Source: CBDBKE01 sp965218055 | Lineage (GTDB): Bacteria; Acidobacteriota; Terriglobia; JAJPHL01; JAPKYU01 | Direction: 5' to 3' | DNA: 64,000 nucleotides | Assembly (NCBI GenBank): GCA_965218055.1 | Contig: CBDCKA010000002.1 | Coordinates: 434,001 to 498,000, forward strand | Shown: positions 32,895-41,897 of the stretch, in pieces | Layout: the number at the start of each line of letters is the position of its first letter | How positions within the stretch are numbered: position 1 is the stretch's first letter | Made by a program: the position numbers and the translations under genes | The notes under the pieces: model-generated | What the model saw: the letters and a program-made list of their open reading frames with translations, nothing else | What the model was told of the DNA's origin: nothing | Database searches by the model: none

Positions 32895-32902
32895 GTTTCC
32901 CC

Positions 32903-33673
32903 TTAGCCGGTAATTGGCTGCACGCTCTCGCTGGCGCCCTCCAGCCAGGCGTAGCCGTGATTCTCCAACTCCAGTGCCAGATTCTTGTCGCCCGAGCGGA
33001 CAATGCGGCCGTTGTACAGGACGTGCACGAAGTCGGGGGTGATGTAGTTCAACAACCTTTGGTAATGGGTCACCACAAGAATGGCGCGCTCCGGGCTGCG
33101 CATGGCGTTGACTCCGTTGGCCACAATCCTCAGGGCATCGATGTCCAGGCCCGAATCAGTCTCGTCCAGGATGGCCAGGCGGGGTTCCAGGATCGTCATC
33201 TGGAAGATTTCGTTGCGCTTCTTCTCTCCGCCCGAGAATCCCTCGTTGACCGAGCGGGTCATCAGGCTCTCATCCAGCCCCAGCGCCTTCACCTTCTCCC
33301 GCACCAGCGCCAGGAAGTCCATAGCGTCCAGCTCGGGCAGACCTTGGTGCTTGCGAATGGCGTTGAGTGCTGCCTTGAGGAAGTAGGTGTTGCTCACCCC
33401 GGGAATCTCCACCGGATACTGGAAGGCCAGGAAGATCCCGTCGCCGGCGCGATCTTCGGGAGCCATGGCCAGAAGGTCCTGGCCGTTGTAGGTCACCTCT
33501 CCGGCGGTGACCTCATAGCAGTCGCGTCCGGCTAGGACCTGCGCCAGAGTGCTCTTACCCGACCCGTTGGGCCCCATGATGGCATGCACCTCGCCCAGGT
33601 TTACCTTGAGGTCCACACCGCGCAGGATTTCAATATCACCAGTTCTGGCCTGCAGATTCTTGATTTCAAGCAT
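32903..33673 (-). CDS. sufC: SufC ABC-type ATPase of the Fe-S assembly complex
   Basis: 256 residues. Walker A GPNGSGKST, Q-loop FLAFQYPVEIPGV, ABC signature GFSGGEKKRNEI, Walker B LAILDETDSGLDI, and H-loop VVTHYQRLLNYI. No membrane segments; it powers conformational change of SufBD in the cytoplasm. The DSGLDIDALRIVANGVN signature is SufC specific. A 198-base spacer with a duplicated CCTTGTCCTTCCA motif separates it from sufB, which is unusual for this operon. Confidence 0.96.
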   Translation of the reverse strand: MLEIKNLQARTGDIEILRGVDLKVNLGEVHAIMGPNGSGKSTLAQVLAGRDCYEVTAGEVTYNGQDLLAMAPEDRAGDGIFLAFQYPVEIPGVSNTYFLKAALNAIRKHQGLPELDAMDFLALVREKVKALGLDESLMTRSVNEGFSGGEKKRNEIFQMTILEPRLAILDETDSGLDIDALRIVANGVNAMRSPERAILVVTHYQRLLNYITPDFVHVLYNGRIVRSGDKNLALELENHGYAWLEGASESVQPITG

Positions 33674-33871
33674 GCTCGAAGGCTATCTCCTTAAACTACA
33701 TCTCCTCAATGAGGCGCTGAAAAACGCTCCCCACCTTGTCCTTCCAAACCTTGTCCTTCCAAGGACCGACGCTGTTCGTGGGCTGAAAGAAGTTGCTGCT
33801 CCGGCAAGCAACTGTGGTGGAAAGCCAGATTCTCCACTCCGTTCGGAACGACACCGGGGCCCCCTACGGCA

Positions 33872-35320
33872 CTAGCCCACACTGCCTTCCAGGCTCACGC
33901 TCAGCAGCTTCTGGGCCTCGACGGCAAACTCCATCGGCAGCTCGCGGAACACCTGCTTGCAGAAGCCGTTGATGATCATCGAGACGGCATCCTCGCTGGA
34001 GAGGCCGCGCTGGCGGCAGTAAAAGATCTGGTCCTCGCCGACCTTGGAGGTGGAAGCCTCGTGCTCCACCTGTGCCGCCGGATTCTTGACTTCCAGGTAG
34101 GGGAAGGTATGGGCTCCGCACTGGTCGCCGATCAGCAGTGAGTCGCACTGCGAATAGTTCCGCGCGCCGGCGGCGCCAGGCAGCATCTTCACCATGCCAC
34201 GGTAGGTGTTCTGCCCGTGCCCGGACGAAATCCCCTTGGAGACGATGGTGCTCCGGGTGTTCTTGCCGATGTGGAGCATCTTGGTGCCGGTGTCAGCTTG
34301 CTGGTAGTTGTTGGTGGTGGCCACCGAGTAAAACTCGCCCACCGAGTTGTCCCCCAGCAGAATGCAGCTCGGGTACTTCCAGGTGATCGCCGAGCCGGTC
34401 TCCACTTGCGTCCAGGAGATCTTGGAATTGACTCCCAGACACTTGCCGCGCTTGGTCACGAAATTGAAGATGCCGCCCCGGCCTTGCTTGTCGCCAGGAT
34501 ACCAGTTCTGGATGGTCGAGTACTTGATCTGCGCGTTGTCCAGCGCGATCAACTCCACCACGGCGGCATGCAACTGGTTGGTGTCGCGCATCGGCGCCGT
34601 GCAGCCCTCCAAGTAGCTGACGTAGCTGCCTTCCTCGGCAATGATCAGGGTGCGCTCAAACTGGCCGGTGTTCTGGGCGTTGATGCGGAAGTAGGTGGAT
34701 AGCTCCATCGGGCAGCGGACGCCCTTGGGGATGTAGCAGAACGAGCCGTCACTAAATACAGCCGCGTTCAGTCCTGCATAGAAGTTATCGGTGTAGGGAA
34801 CCACCGAGCCCAGGTACTTGCGGACCAGCTCCGGGTGCTCCCGCACCGCCTCGGAAAACGAGCAGAAGATGATGCCTAGCTCGGCCAGCTTATCCTTGAA
34901 GGTGGTGGCCACTGAGACACTGTCGAACACGGCATCCACCGCCACTCCGGCCAGCATCTCTTGCTCCCGCAACGGGATGCCCAGCTTCTCGTAAGTCTTC
35001 AGCAGCTCCGGGTCCACCTCGTCCAGGCTCTTGGGCCGGTCATCCTTCGATTTCGGCGCCGAGTAGTAGACAATGCTCTGGTAGTCAATAGGCGGGTAGT
35101 GCACGTTGGCCCAGCTCGGCTCTTTCAACGTGAGCCAGTGCCGGTAGGCTTTCAGCCGCCACTCTAGCATGAACTCCGGCTCGTTCTTCTTGGCCGAAAT
35201 CAGCCGAATCACATCCTCATTCAACCCCGGGGGTACCGTATCGGTCTCAACTTCCGTGAAGAAACCGTACTTGTACTCCTTGTTGGTAAGCTCCTCGATG
35301 TTGTTGACCGGAGTGCTCAT
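33872..35320 (-). CDS. sufB: Fe-S cluster assembly protein SufB
   Basis: 482 residues. Family blocks: KNEPEFMLEWRLKAYRHW, VGSVVPYTDNFYAG-like region (LGSVVPYTDNFYAGLNAAV), CYIPKGVRCPMELSTYF and AEEGSYVSYLEGCTAPM, with IKYSTIQNWYPGD later. First gene of the operon. Upstream are two promoter candidates with an Rrf2-type palindrome. The 198 bases between its stop and sufC are longer than other operon gaps, so expression of the rest could also be modulated there. Confidence 0.97.
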   Translation of the reverse strand: MSTPVNNIEELTNKEYKYGFFTEVETDTVPPGLNEDVIRLISAKKNEPEFMLEWRLKAYRHWLTLKEPSWANVHYPPIDYQSIVYYSAPKSKDDRPKSLDEVDPELLKTYEKLGIPLREQEMLAGVAVDAVFDSVSVATTFKDKLAELGIIFCSFSEAVREHPELVRKYLGSVVPYTDNFYAGLNAAVFSDGSFCYIPKGVRCPMELSTYFRINAQNTGQFERTLIIAEEGSYVSYLEGCTAPMRDTNQLHAAVVELIALDNAQIKYSTIQNWYPGDKQGRGGIFNFVTKRGKCLGVNSKISWTQVETGSAITWKYPSCILLGDNSVGEFYSVATTNNYQQADTGTKMLHIGKNTRSTIVSKGISSGHGQNTYRGMVKMLPGAAGARNYSQCDSLLIGDQCGAHTFPYLEVKNPAAQVEHEASTSKVGEDQIFYCRQRGLSSEDAVSMIINGFCKQVFRELPMEFAVEAQKLLSVSLEGSVG

Positions 35321-35419
35321 AGCCTGTCTTCTCCCTCTTAGAGGCCTGATGTAGGAACTCTCACTGCTTCCAACTGGAGGCGACGCTTAACAAAGAATCG
35401 GGAACGCCAGCCAAGCGGC

Positions 35420-35448
35420 AGCGTATGTAATCTATACAAATGAGTCAA
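35420..35448 (-). promoter_or_regulatory. Downstream candidate suf promoter
   Basis: On the minus strand TTGACT (35448-35443) with a 17-base spacer and TACGCT (35425-35420), about 100 bases before sufB. The sequence AATCTTGAC (35452-35444 on this strand) overlaps its -35, the same 9-mer as in the palindrome upstream. Confidence 0.5.
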
Positions 35449-35500
35449 GATTAATTCGCCCGGCTGCGCCTCTGGACTTACTGCCTTTGTAGCCCAATCC

Positions 35501-35533
35501 AGGATAGCGAATCTTGACATAAAAGTCAAGATT
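35501..35533 (-). promoter_or_regulatory. Upstream suf promoter with overlapping palindromic operator
   Basis: On the minus strand TTGACT (35529-35524), 17-base spacer, TATCCT (35506-35501). The -35 lies inside a perfect palindrome AATCTTGAC / GTCAAGATT (35510-35518 and 35525-35533) with a 6-base spacer. A regulator bound here would block the -35, so repression is expected. The Rrf2 protein of the operon is the best candidate. Confidence 0.7.
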
Positions 35534-35685
35534 GCGTCAGATCCATGTTCTTCCCTCTATGTCATTGAAACAACGATGGATCTTGGTGTAGAGTTCTGTT
35601 TCTTAGGCAATCCAAAACTGGAGGTCCCTTGTGTTGGCAGGCCTTCAGCGCGCCGCAAGGACTCCGGAACACACTGAGTCACTTG

Positions 35686-36252
35686 CTAGCTGCGGCGAGA
35701 CAAGTTCCAGGAAAGCAACCGCAGCCAGCGCCCCAGGTAGGCAAACAGAGCGTAGGAGGCAAGAAACGTGAAGGCCAAGGGAAACAGTAGCAGGCGGAAG
35801 GAAGCGCGGAGCAGTTCGGCGCCCTCCACGTCCAGACGAGCGCCCAAGAAGCGTCGAATGAGGCCCCGGTTGGACCAGTCGAGCCAGAAGAAGTCGGCGT
35901 TTTCGTTCACCACCAGGAGCTTGGAAGGCAGAAGGAGCATGAGAAGGAGCTTCCAGCGAAACAAGATGGGGTCGGTGGTGAACAGAAGGACGGCCACCGG
36001 GGGCTGCGATCGACGCATGGCGAGCAGCATCTTCCACTTGCCGGCCGCATCGGGCGCTTCCGTCACTCTGTAGACGCGCTCAAAGCCGCCGGGGGCCGGC
36101 ACTCCGGGAAAGCAGGTGCACAGCTCGAAACGGGCCTGGGAAAAGATGGGGTTCATCCGCGCGTAGGCCTTCTCCATGACCGAGCGCGAACCGCTCTCGA
36201 CCAGCAACACCGTTCGGGGCTCTGGGATGCGACTGCGAAAGAAATAGCGCAT
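35686..36252 (-). CDS. Hypothetical protein with C-terminal membrane segment
   Basis: 188 residues. The N-terminal half is soluble, with an apparent nucleotide- or sugar-processing-like pattern (RTVLLVESGSRSVMEKAYARM, ELCTCFPGVPAP); the middle reads WKLLLMLLLPSKLLVVNENADFFWLDW, and the end has one long hydrophobic stretch (LLLFPLAFTFLASYALFAYLG) and a basic tail. The pattern recalls small glycosyltransferase-associated proteins, but no family motif is certain. Genes for ompH and bamA lie upstream, so an envelope role is plausible but unproven. Confidence 0.65.
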   Translation of the reverse strand: MRYFFRSRIPEPRTVLLVESGSRSVMEKAYARMNPIFSQARFELCTCFPGVPAPGGFERVYRVTEAPDAAGKWKMLLAMRRSQPPVAVLLFTTDPILFRWKLLLMLLLPSKLLVVNENADFFWLDWSNRGLIRRFLGARLDVEGAELLRASFRLLLFPLAFTFLASYALFAYLGRWLRLLSWNLSRRS

Positions 36253-36370
36253 TGGTCGAAAGTTTATTCGGGAACAGGTAGAGGTTCAATTGCCGACTGC
36301 CGGGACGCTGCGCAGCCGCTACCCAGCGACGGCTGCGGTCACTAGGCTTTCCGGAAGTTTAACGCTGCGA

Positions 36371-37006
36371 CTAGGGTGTTCTCCTGGCGGCTGGTGTTCC
36401 AGATGTGCTGGCCGGCTTCGCTGGCGAAGTCCCGGTCGTGGCACCTGTGGCAGCGGAAGCGGCCGAGATGGCGTTGTATCGCTTGATGATGTCGTCGGTC
36501 ACATCCACGGCCCTGTTGGCCCACACCACAGGGGTTTGGGGTGAGCCAATTTCAATCACCACGTGGTACCCATTCTCGACAGCATATTCTCCCAGGACTT
36601 TCAGCACCTTCTGCCCGATTTTGCCGAGCACCTCGCTCTGGGCCTGCTGGCCGTCAGAGTTGAAATCCTCCCTGCTGCGATTGAAACCCTTGGTCTTGGT
36701 TTCAATCTGCCGCACCAAGTTGGCCCGGGCTACGTCACTGAGGGCCCTTTCCTGCTCCCGAAGCTGATTTTGCAACCTCGCGAGTTCCTCCTGCTTGGCC
36801 TGCAATTCTTTAACCTTGGGAGCAAAGTCGGCCTTTAGCTTCTCCTGCGCCTTTTTCCCCTCTTCGGTTTCTACGATGGCCCGCTGAACGTTGATGATGC
36901 CGATCTTGGACCTCGGCGTGGGCACCGGGTTCTGGGCCTGCACGTTACCCAACAGGGTCACCACCAAGGCAACAGCGAGTGCTAAAGAAAAAGCCTGCTT
37001 TCTCAT
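36371..37006 (-). CDS. OmpH/Skp-family periplasmic chaperone
   Basis: 211 residues. Signal peptide RKQAFSLALAVALVVTLLGNVQAQ. Then the Skp-like entry IGIINVQRAIVETEEGKKAQ, followed by a long helical hairpin with KVKELQAKQEELARLQNQLR and KTKGFNRSREDFNSDGQQ. C-terminal domain GYHVVIEIGSPQTPVVWAN ends in a Ser/Thr/Ala/Pro-rich tail. Holds unfolded outer-membrane proteins for BamA, whose gene is immediately upstream (201 bases from its stop to this start). The partnership bamA-ompH is conserved widely. Confidence 0.92.
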   Translation of the reverse strand: MRKQAFSLALAVALVVTLLGNVQAQNPVPTPRSKIGIINVQRAIVETEEGKKAQEKLKADFAPKVKELQAKQEELARLQNQLREQERALSDVARANLVRQIETKTKGFNRSREDFNSDGQQAQSEVLGKIGQKVLKVLGEYAVENGYHVVIEIGSPQTPVVWANRAVDVTDDIIKRYNAISAASAATGATTGTSPAKPASTSGTPAARRTP

Positions 37007-37207
37007 CTAAGCTCCTAGCGGTCAAAGCGGGGCCCTTGCCCCTTGACCAAAGATTCGGAGGTCTTCGCTCTCAAGCTATTATATGTGTCTGCCCGCCATC
37101 CGGTCAATGCAGCCTGACATTTTCGCCGACGTTCCATCTGCCTACTGCGGCCACAGTCTCTTGTCCGGCGTCAGCTGTAGACAGTTCAGGGGACTCCCCA
37201 GCATGGC

Positions 37208-40018
37208 TCAGAAGGTCCTCCCGATAGTGAAGCGGAAAGTACTGCTCTTCTCCCGCCAGAATACGCTCGGTGTCGTCAACAGCGCCGACCGGTAAGTGAC
37301 ATCGTTGGGGAATTGGCTGCGATTAATCAGGACCGGCGGGGCCAACAAGGTCTCCAACCGGTTCGGGTTGTACGCCCAGTAAACGCGGAAGGGAGCATTG
37401 ACGACCGGCATCAGCACCTGGACCTCCAATCCGGTCGAGGTGCGAATCTGCCGGTTGGTCCCCGGCAACAGCTCCACCCGCGATGCAAACTCCTGGCCGG
37501 GGAACTGAGCCGCCAATTCCGACCGCCGGTCGGGGTTCAACGTCAGCTGGCTCTTCCGCAAGACGGTGTTGAGCCCGGCGTCAAAGAACGCCGCCAGAGT
37601 CACCGGTCCGAAGATCGGGATGCGGTATTCGAAGTTGGCGATCGCCTGCGAGTCCCCTCCCGGAAAGATGATGCGGCTCACCGGGAAGCTGACGGTCTGG
37701 GCCACCTGCTGCACTTGCCCATCGACAACCACCGGGACGAAGCGCGGCGTGCCGTCTTGATTGAGCACGGCCACGGTGGCCTCATCAGTAACGGTGGCCA
37801 TGGGGCTGATACTGCGGATGAAAAAGCCACGCACGTCGGTCTCGCCACCAATGTAGAAGCGCTCGAACGGCGGCGGCACCAAGCCCCCGTAGCCGCTCAT
37901 GAACGTGGTCAGGAATCGGAAGCCCACCACGTGCTTGCTCTTCTTGAGAGAGTGGAACTTGGTGTACCCGAAAGTGGGCCGGTAGAGACGGACGTTCCCG
38001 CCTATGCCCGCAAACTCCAGGCCGGCAAAAATGCGGGTGCCACGGGACGGAGTGATGGGGTGATCGATCGTGTTGTACAAGTAGGTGGGAATGATCCTGC
38101 TGGTCTTGATCCCTTCCAGGGAATTGGGGCCGCTGACACCCCGGAAATTCAAGAACTCGAAGAATTGCTTGGAAGCCCCGCTGAAGGTTTTGATGTCGGA
38201 GGTCGTGTAGCCATAGGAGAGGCCCACGCGCGCGAAACTGCGCCGCAGCGGGTAGCTGAGAAAGGTGGTGAACCCCAGGCTCGACTGGCGGAAATTCTGG
38301 ACGTTGTCGGTGCCCAACAAGTCAAACAGCGGAAGCAGGTTTCGCCCGCTCAGGATCGAGGCCTCGCGCGCCTGGTTGAAGCTGAAGCGGCTGGCAAAGA
38401 CGGTAAACCCCAGCTGCAGCGGGCGGTCAAACAGGTAGGGCTCGGTGAAGCCGAACATGATGTTGCGCTGGCGGTTGCCCAACTGCACCGCAACGGTCAG
38501 CGTCTCGCCCATTCCCATGAAATTGTTGGTGGAGTAATTCATACCAATGAAGCTGCCGGCGATTCCGCTGGTCCCACCGCTCAACCCAATGGAGTTTTTC
38601 CCGCGTTCCTTGACCTGCAGCTCGATGTCCACCTGGCCGGTCCGGTTGTTGGGTCGCACCTCCGTTTGCTCGGGCTCGAGCGGTTCGAAGAAGCCGAGCT
38701 GATTCAGGCGCAGGATGCTGACCTCCCACAGCCGGGTGTTGTACATGTCTCCTTCGTCCAGCATCAGCTCGCGCCGAATGACCTTGTCGCGGGTGCTGGT
38801 GTTGCCCGTGAACTCAATGCGCCGGACAAAGAACTGCTTGTCTTCCTCAACGTCGAAGGTCATGTTGATGATCTTGTTTTGCTTGTCTATGTCAGTGTCC
38901 GGCGTAGGAACCATGTTGATGAAGCCGAATTCCCCGTAGAGCTTGCGCAGATTCTCCAGCCCTTTGCGGATGTTGGAAACGCTGAAGATGTCGCCTTCCT
39001 GCATCCCAAACAGCGGCTCCATAATGGCGTCGGGCTGGCGGAAGAACTTGACCCCGGTGAAGGCCAACTTCCCCACCCGGTATTGCTCACCCTCCTGGAT
39101 GGGGATTGTCAGATCCACGCGCTTGCCGGGCCGGTTGGGATAGAACCACGGAATGCGAAACCAGCCGCCACCGGTGTCGCGATTGTTCATGTCAGGCTCC
39201 AGCACCAGCGCGGTGAAGTAACCTTCGTCCTGGTATTTTCCGCGCACCTCTTCCAGGTCGACGAGCAGCTTGTTGTGGTCAAAGCTCTTGCTAAACAGGT
39301 TTTCCAGGATGATGGAGTGGGGAATCCCGATCGGTCTCAGGTTTTTCATGGCCCGGCGCAGTGTCCGGTTGCTGAGAACCGTATTGCCGGTGAATTCGAT
39401 CTTGCCGACCTTGACCTTGGGACCTTCCTCAACGACGAATTCCAGCAGCACCGAGTTGGGCGGCACCCGCTTGGGCTCGGCCCGAACCTTTGCATACTGG
39501 CGGCCGCGCTCAGCCAGAAACTGTGTCAGCACCACCTCGGCCCGCCGCACCCGAGCAGGGTCGTACCGGCTTTGCGGCGTTAAACTCACCCTGCGCTCTC
39601 GGAAGCGGTCCAGGATTTCCGAGACGGTGACCGACTTGATGCCTCTGTATTCCATGGTGCGGATGGTGGGTTTCTCCTGCACGTGGAAGAGAATGATCTT
39701 CCCCTTTTCGCTGTCCTCAACCTCCACACGGATGTCGTCAAAGAACCCTGCGTTCCACAGGGACATGAAATCGCGGCGCAGCCTCTCTGGGTCGTAGCGG
39801 TCGCCGGGCTTGGCGAAGATCCGGCCGCGCAGGGTGGACGCGGGGACACGCCGGTTCCCCAAGAATCGAACGCGGTCAATGAACTCCGGTGACTCGGCTT
39901 CCTGGGCCGTTGCTACCGCGGAGCCGGGCACCGAGGCCCCGGCCGAAAGGACTCCCAGAAGGGGAAGCAACAGGAGGAAAGCTACCCTTGGGGTGGCCGA
40001 CAGCTTCAAACGAGACAT
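37208..40018 (-). CDS. bamA: Outer membrane protein assembly factor BamA
   Basis: 936 residues from ATG at 40018. Signal peptide RVAFLLLLPLLGVLSAGAS, then five POTRA domains (first: IDRVRFLGNRRVPASTLRGR; others begin VRTMEYRG-like, VGKIEFTGNTVLSN, VGKLAFTGVKFFRQ, VRRIEFTGNTSTRD). The C-terminal Omp85 beta-barrel includes GFTEPYLFDRPLQLGFTVFA and the conserved VRGF of RFYIGGETDVRGFFIRS, and ends in Phe (TFRFTIGRTF), the BAM recognition residue. Inserts outer membrane proteins. An earlier TTG (40141) would add 41 residues before the signal peptide and is not credible. Confidence 0.96.
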   Translation of the reverse strand: MSRLKLSATPRVAFLLLLPLLGVLSAGASVPGSAVATAQEAESPEFIDRVRFLGNRRVPASTLRGRIFAKPGDRYDPERLRRDFMSLWNAGFFDDIRVEVEDSEKGKIILFHVQEKPTIRTMEYRGIKSVTVSEILDRFRERRVSLTPQSRYDPARVRRAEVVLTQFLAERGRQYAKVRAEPKRVPPNSVLLEFVVEEGPKVKVGKIEFTGNTVLSNRTLRRAMKNLRPIGIPHSIILENLFSKSFDHNKLLVDLEEVRGKYQDEGYFTALVLEPDMNNRDTGGGWFRIPWFYPNRPGKRVDLTIPIQEGEQYRVGKLAFTGVKFFRQPDAIMEPLFGMQEGDIFSVSNIRKGLENLRKLYGEFGFINMVPTPDTDIDKQNKIINMTFDVEEDKQFFVRRIEFTGNTSTRDKVIRRELMLDEGDMYNTRLWEVSILRLNQLGFFEPLEPEQTEVRPNNRTGQVDIELQVKERGKNSIGLSGGTSGIAGSFIGMNYSTNNFMGMGETLTVAVQLGNRQRNIMFGFTEPYLFDRPLQLGFTVFASRFSFNQAREASILSGRNLLPLFDLLGTDNVQNFRQSSLGFTTFLSYPLRRSFARVGLSYGYTTSDIKTFSGASKQFFEFLNFRGVSGPNSLEGIKTSRIIPTYLYNTIDHPITPSRGTRIFAGLEFAGIGGNVRLYRPTFGYTKFHSLKKSKHVVGFRFLTTFMSGYGGLVPPPFERFYIGGETDVRGFFIRSISPMATVTDEATVAVLNQDGTPRFVPVVVDGQVQQVAQTVSFPVSRIIFPGGDSQAIANFEYRIPIFGPVTLAAFFDAGLNTVLRKSQLTLNPDRRSELAAQFPGQEFASRVELLPGTNRQIRTSTGLEVQVLMPVVNAPFRVYWAYNPNRLETLLAPPVLINRSQFPNDVTYRSALLTTPSVFWREKSSTFRFTIGRTF

Positions 40019-40303
40019 CTCTCCCGACTCAGAGTTTCCATGCGAGACGCCCTGCGTCGGGCGACCTATCCATTTTACAACGGCCCCGAGGCTGCCAGGC
40101 AAAGACTCTGTAGCCTTGACGGGCCAATGGACATAACCCAAGTGAGACGCTAATAGTTGCAGGCACGTTACGTGAAAATCGGATGGCGTGCCGAGCGTCG
40201 GCGAACCGTCAGAAGAAGCCTCTAGGGTCGGTCGGAGCTGGTCGGTGTTCGCGGGCCGCCACCCCCCGAAGCCAGCACAGAGAGCTAGTCGGGGACGACC
40301 GGC

Positions 40304-41734
40304 TCATGCTCGCCGCCACTCTCCGACGGCCACCAGTTTCATCAGGTTAGTTCCACCGGGCGCGGTGAACGGACTGCCGGCCACGGCCGCCAGGATGTCG
40401 CCCTGGGCGACTAGCTTCTTTCGCAGCAAGATCTTTTCCGCCGAGGCAATGGTGGTATCGGTATCGGAAACCAGCGGCATGAGCCACGGCCGCACGCCCC
40501 AGTAGAGAGCCACCCGCTGGCAGGTCCGCTCCTCCGGGCAGAAGGCGTAGATGGGGGGTACCGGGCGGTACTTGGAGATTAGCCGGGCTGTGGAACCACT
40601 GCGGGTGAAGACCGCGACCGCCTTGACGTCCAGTTCCTCGGTGACGTGGGCCACGCTCTCGCTGACCGCCTCCGCGACGTTGTGCTCGCGCATGGCCCGC
40701 CGCAACCGGGGATGGATCTCGCGCATATGCCCTTCGGCCTCCTCGGCAATGCGCGCCATCATCGCCACGGCTTCGCGCGGGTATTTCCCATTGGCTGTTT
40801 CGCCGGAAAGCATCACCGCGTCGGTGCCGTCGAAGATGGCATTGGCGACGTCGCTGGCCTCGGCCCGGGTGGGGCGGGGATTCTCGGTCATCGACTCCAG
40901 CATCTGGGTGGCGGTGATGACCGGGACTTTGGCGTTGCGGGCACTCTCGATGATGCGCTTCTGCGCCATGGGAACTTTCTCCGGCGACATCTCCACGCCC
41001 AGGTCCCCCCGCGCTACCATGACCGCGTCGCTGATCCCAAGAATGTTCTCCAGATCTTCGAGGGCCTCGGGCTTTTCCAGCTTGGCCACGACCGGAGTCT
41101 GGCTCCCCGAACGGGCAATCACCTCCTTGACGGCGGCCACATCCCGCGCTGACCGCACGAAGGAGACCGCCACGTAATCCACGCCCTGCTCCAGGCCGAA
41201 TTTCAGGTGCCCTTCGTCTTCCTTAGTCATCGCCGGGATGCGCAGCTTGGCCCCTGGTAAATTGACGCCTTTGTGCTCACCCAGCAGGCCGCCATTCTGG
41301 ATTCTGCAGGCCACGTCGTTACCGTGGCAGTTCTTCACCCGTAGCTCGATCAGCCCATCGGCCAGCAGGATCCGATCGCCGGGGCGCACGTCCCGGCCCA
41401 GCCTCGCATAGCTGATGGAAATGCGCCTGGAGGTGCCGACAATTTCCTGGGGCGTTAAGTGCAGAGTTTTGCCGGTACGCAACATGACCGGACGGCCCCG
41501 CTCGAGCAGTCCGGTGCGAATCTTTGGCCCGGGCAGGTCCTGCAGGATGGCCAGGTGGCGCTTCTCGGCGGCGGCCACTTCCCGCACCAGTCGGATCAGG
41601 CCCATGTGCTGCTGGTGAGTCCCGTGAGAAAAGTTCAGCCGCACCACGTCTGCCCCAGCCCGTACCAACGCTCGCACACCTTCCCGGGTGTTCGTGGCCG
41701 GCCCTACTGTAGCTATGATCTTGGCTTTACGCAT
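40304..41734 (-). CDS. pyk: Pyruvate kinase
   Basis: 476 residues. N-terminal KAKIIATVGPATNTREGV, catalytic RLNFSHGTHQQH, Mg and PEP ligands in PVVAKLEKPEALEDLENIL and DAVMVARGDLGVEM, and the K+-site and switch sequence ITATQMLESMTENPRPTRAEASD. A C-terminal allosteric domain follows (AVAVFTRSGSTARLISKYRP). Converts PEP and ADP to pyruvate and ATP, the next step after the enolase at 703-2019. Divergent from the aminotransferase gene at 41898 and 285 bases before bamA. Confidence 0.97.
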   Translation of the reverse strand: MRKAKIIATVGPATNTREGVRALVRAGADVVRLNFSHGTHQQHMGLIRLVREVAAAEKRHLAILQDLPGPKIRTGLLERGRPVMLRTGKTLHLTPQEIVGTSRRISISYARLGRDVRPGDRILLADGLIELRVKNCHGNDVACRIQNGGLLGEHKGVNLPGAKLRIPAMTKEDEGHLKFGLEQGVDYVAVSFVRSARDVAAVKEVIARSGSQTPVVAKLEKPEALEDLENILGISDAVMVARGDLGVEMSPEKVPMAQKRIIESARNAKVPVITATQMLESMTENPRPTRAEASDVANAIFDGTDAVMLSGETANGKYPREAVAMMARIAEEAEGHMREIHPRLRRAMREHNVAEAVSESVAHVTEELDVKAVAVFTRSGSTARLISKYRPVPPIYAFCPEERTCQRVALYWGVRPWLMPLVSDTDTTIASAEKILLRKKLVAQGDILAAVAGSPFTAPGGTNLMKLVAVGEWRRA

Positions 41735-41897
41735 GGTCAGGACTGTTATACCTCACCGCCAACCCTTTGCAAAGCAGCGCGTTTGGCCCTGCAGGCGGTA
41801 CGGCCCTGGCGCCTGCCGGAACAGGACTGGCTTGGGAGGGCTTCACGCACCGGAAAGACAGTATCGCGTGCTATGCTGAACGCCCGGAGGAGTAAGG

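Larger units (their letters stand above)
35321..35685. other. Intergenic region upstream of sufB
   Basis: About 365 bases. The two suf promoters and their shared AATCTTGAC elements are here (35420-35533). The remainder, 35534-35685, shows no gene; both flanking genes run in the minus direction, so it also contains the end of transcription of the next gene's unit. Confidence 0.6.

Noticed and set aside
37313..39583. Long open frame on the plus strand opposite bamA
   Set aside because: High-GC antisense of a confident 936-residue BamA; composition biased (Arg/Ala/Gln/Pro/His-rich) and no domain.
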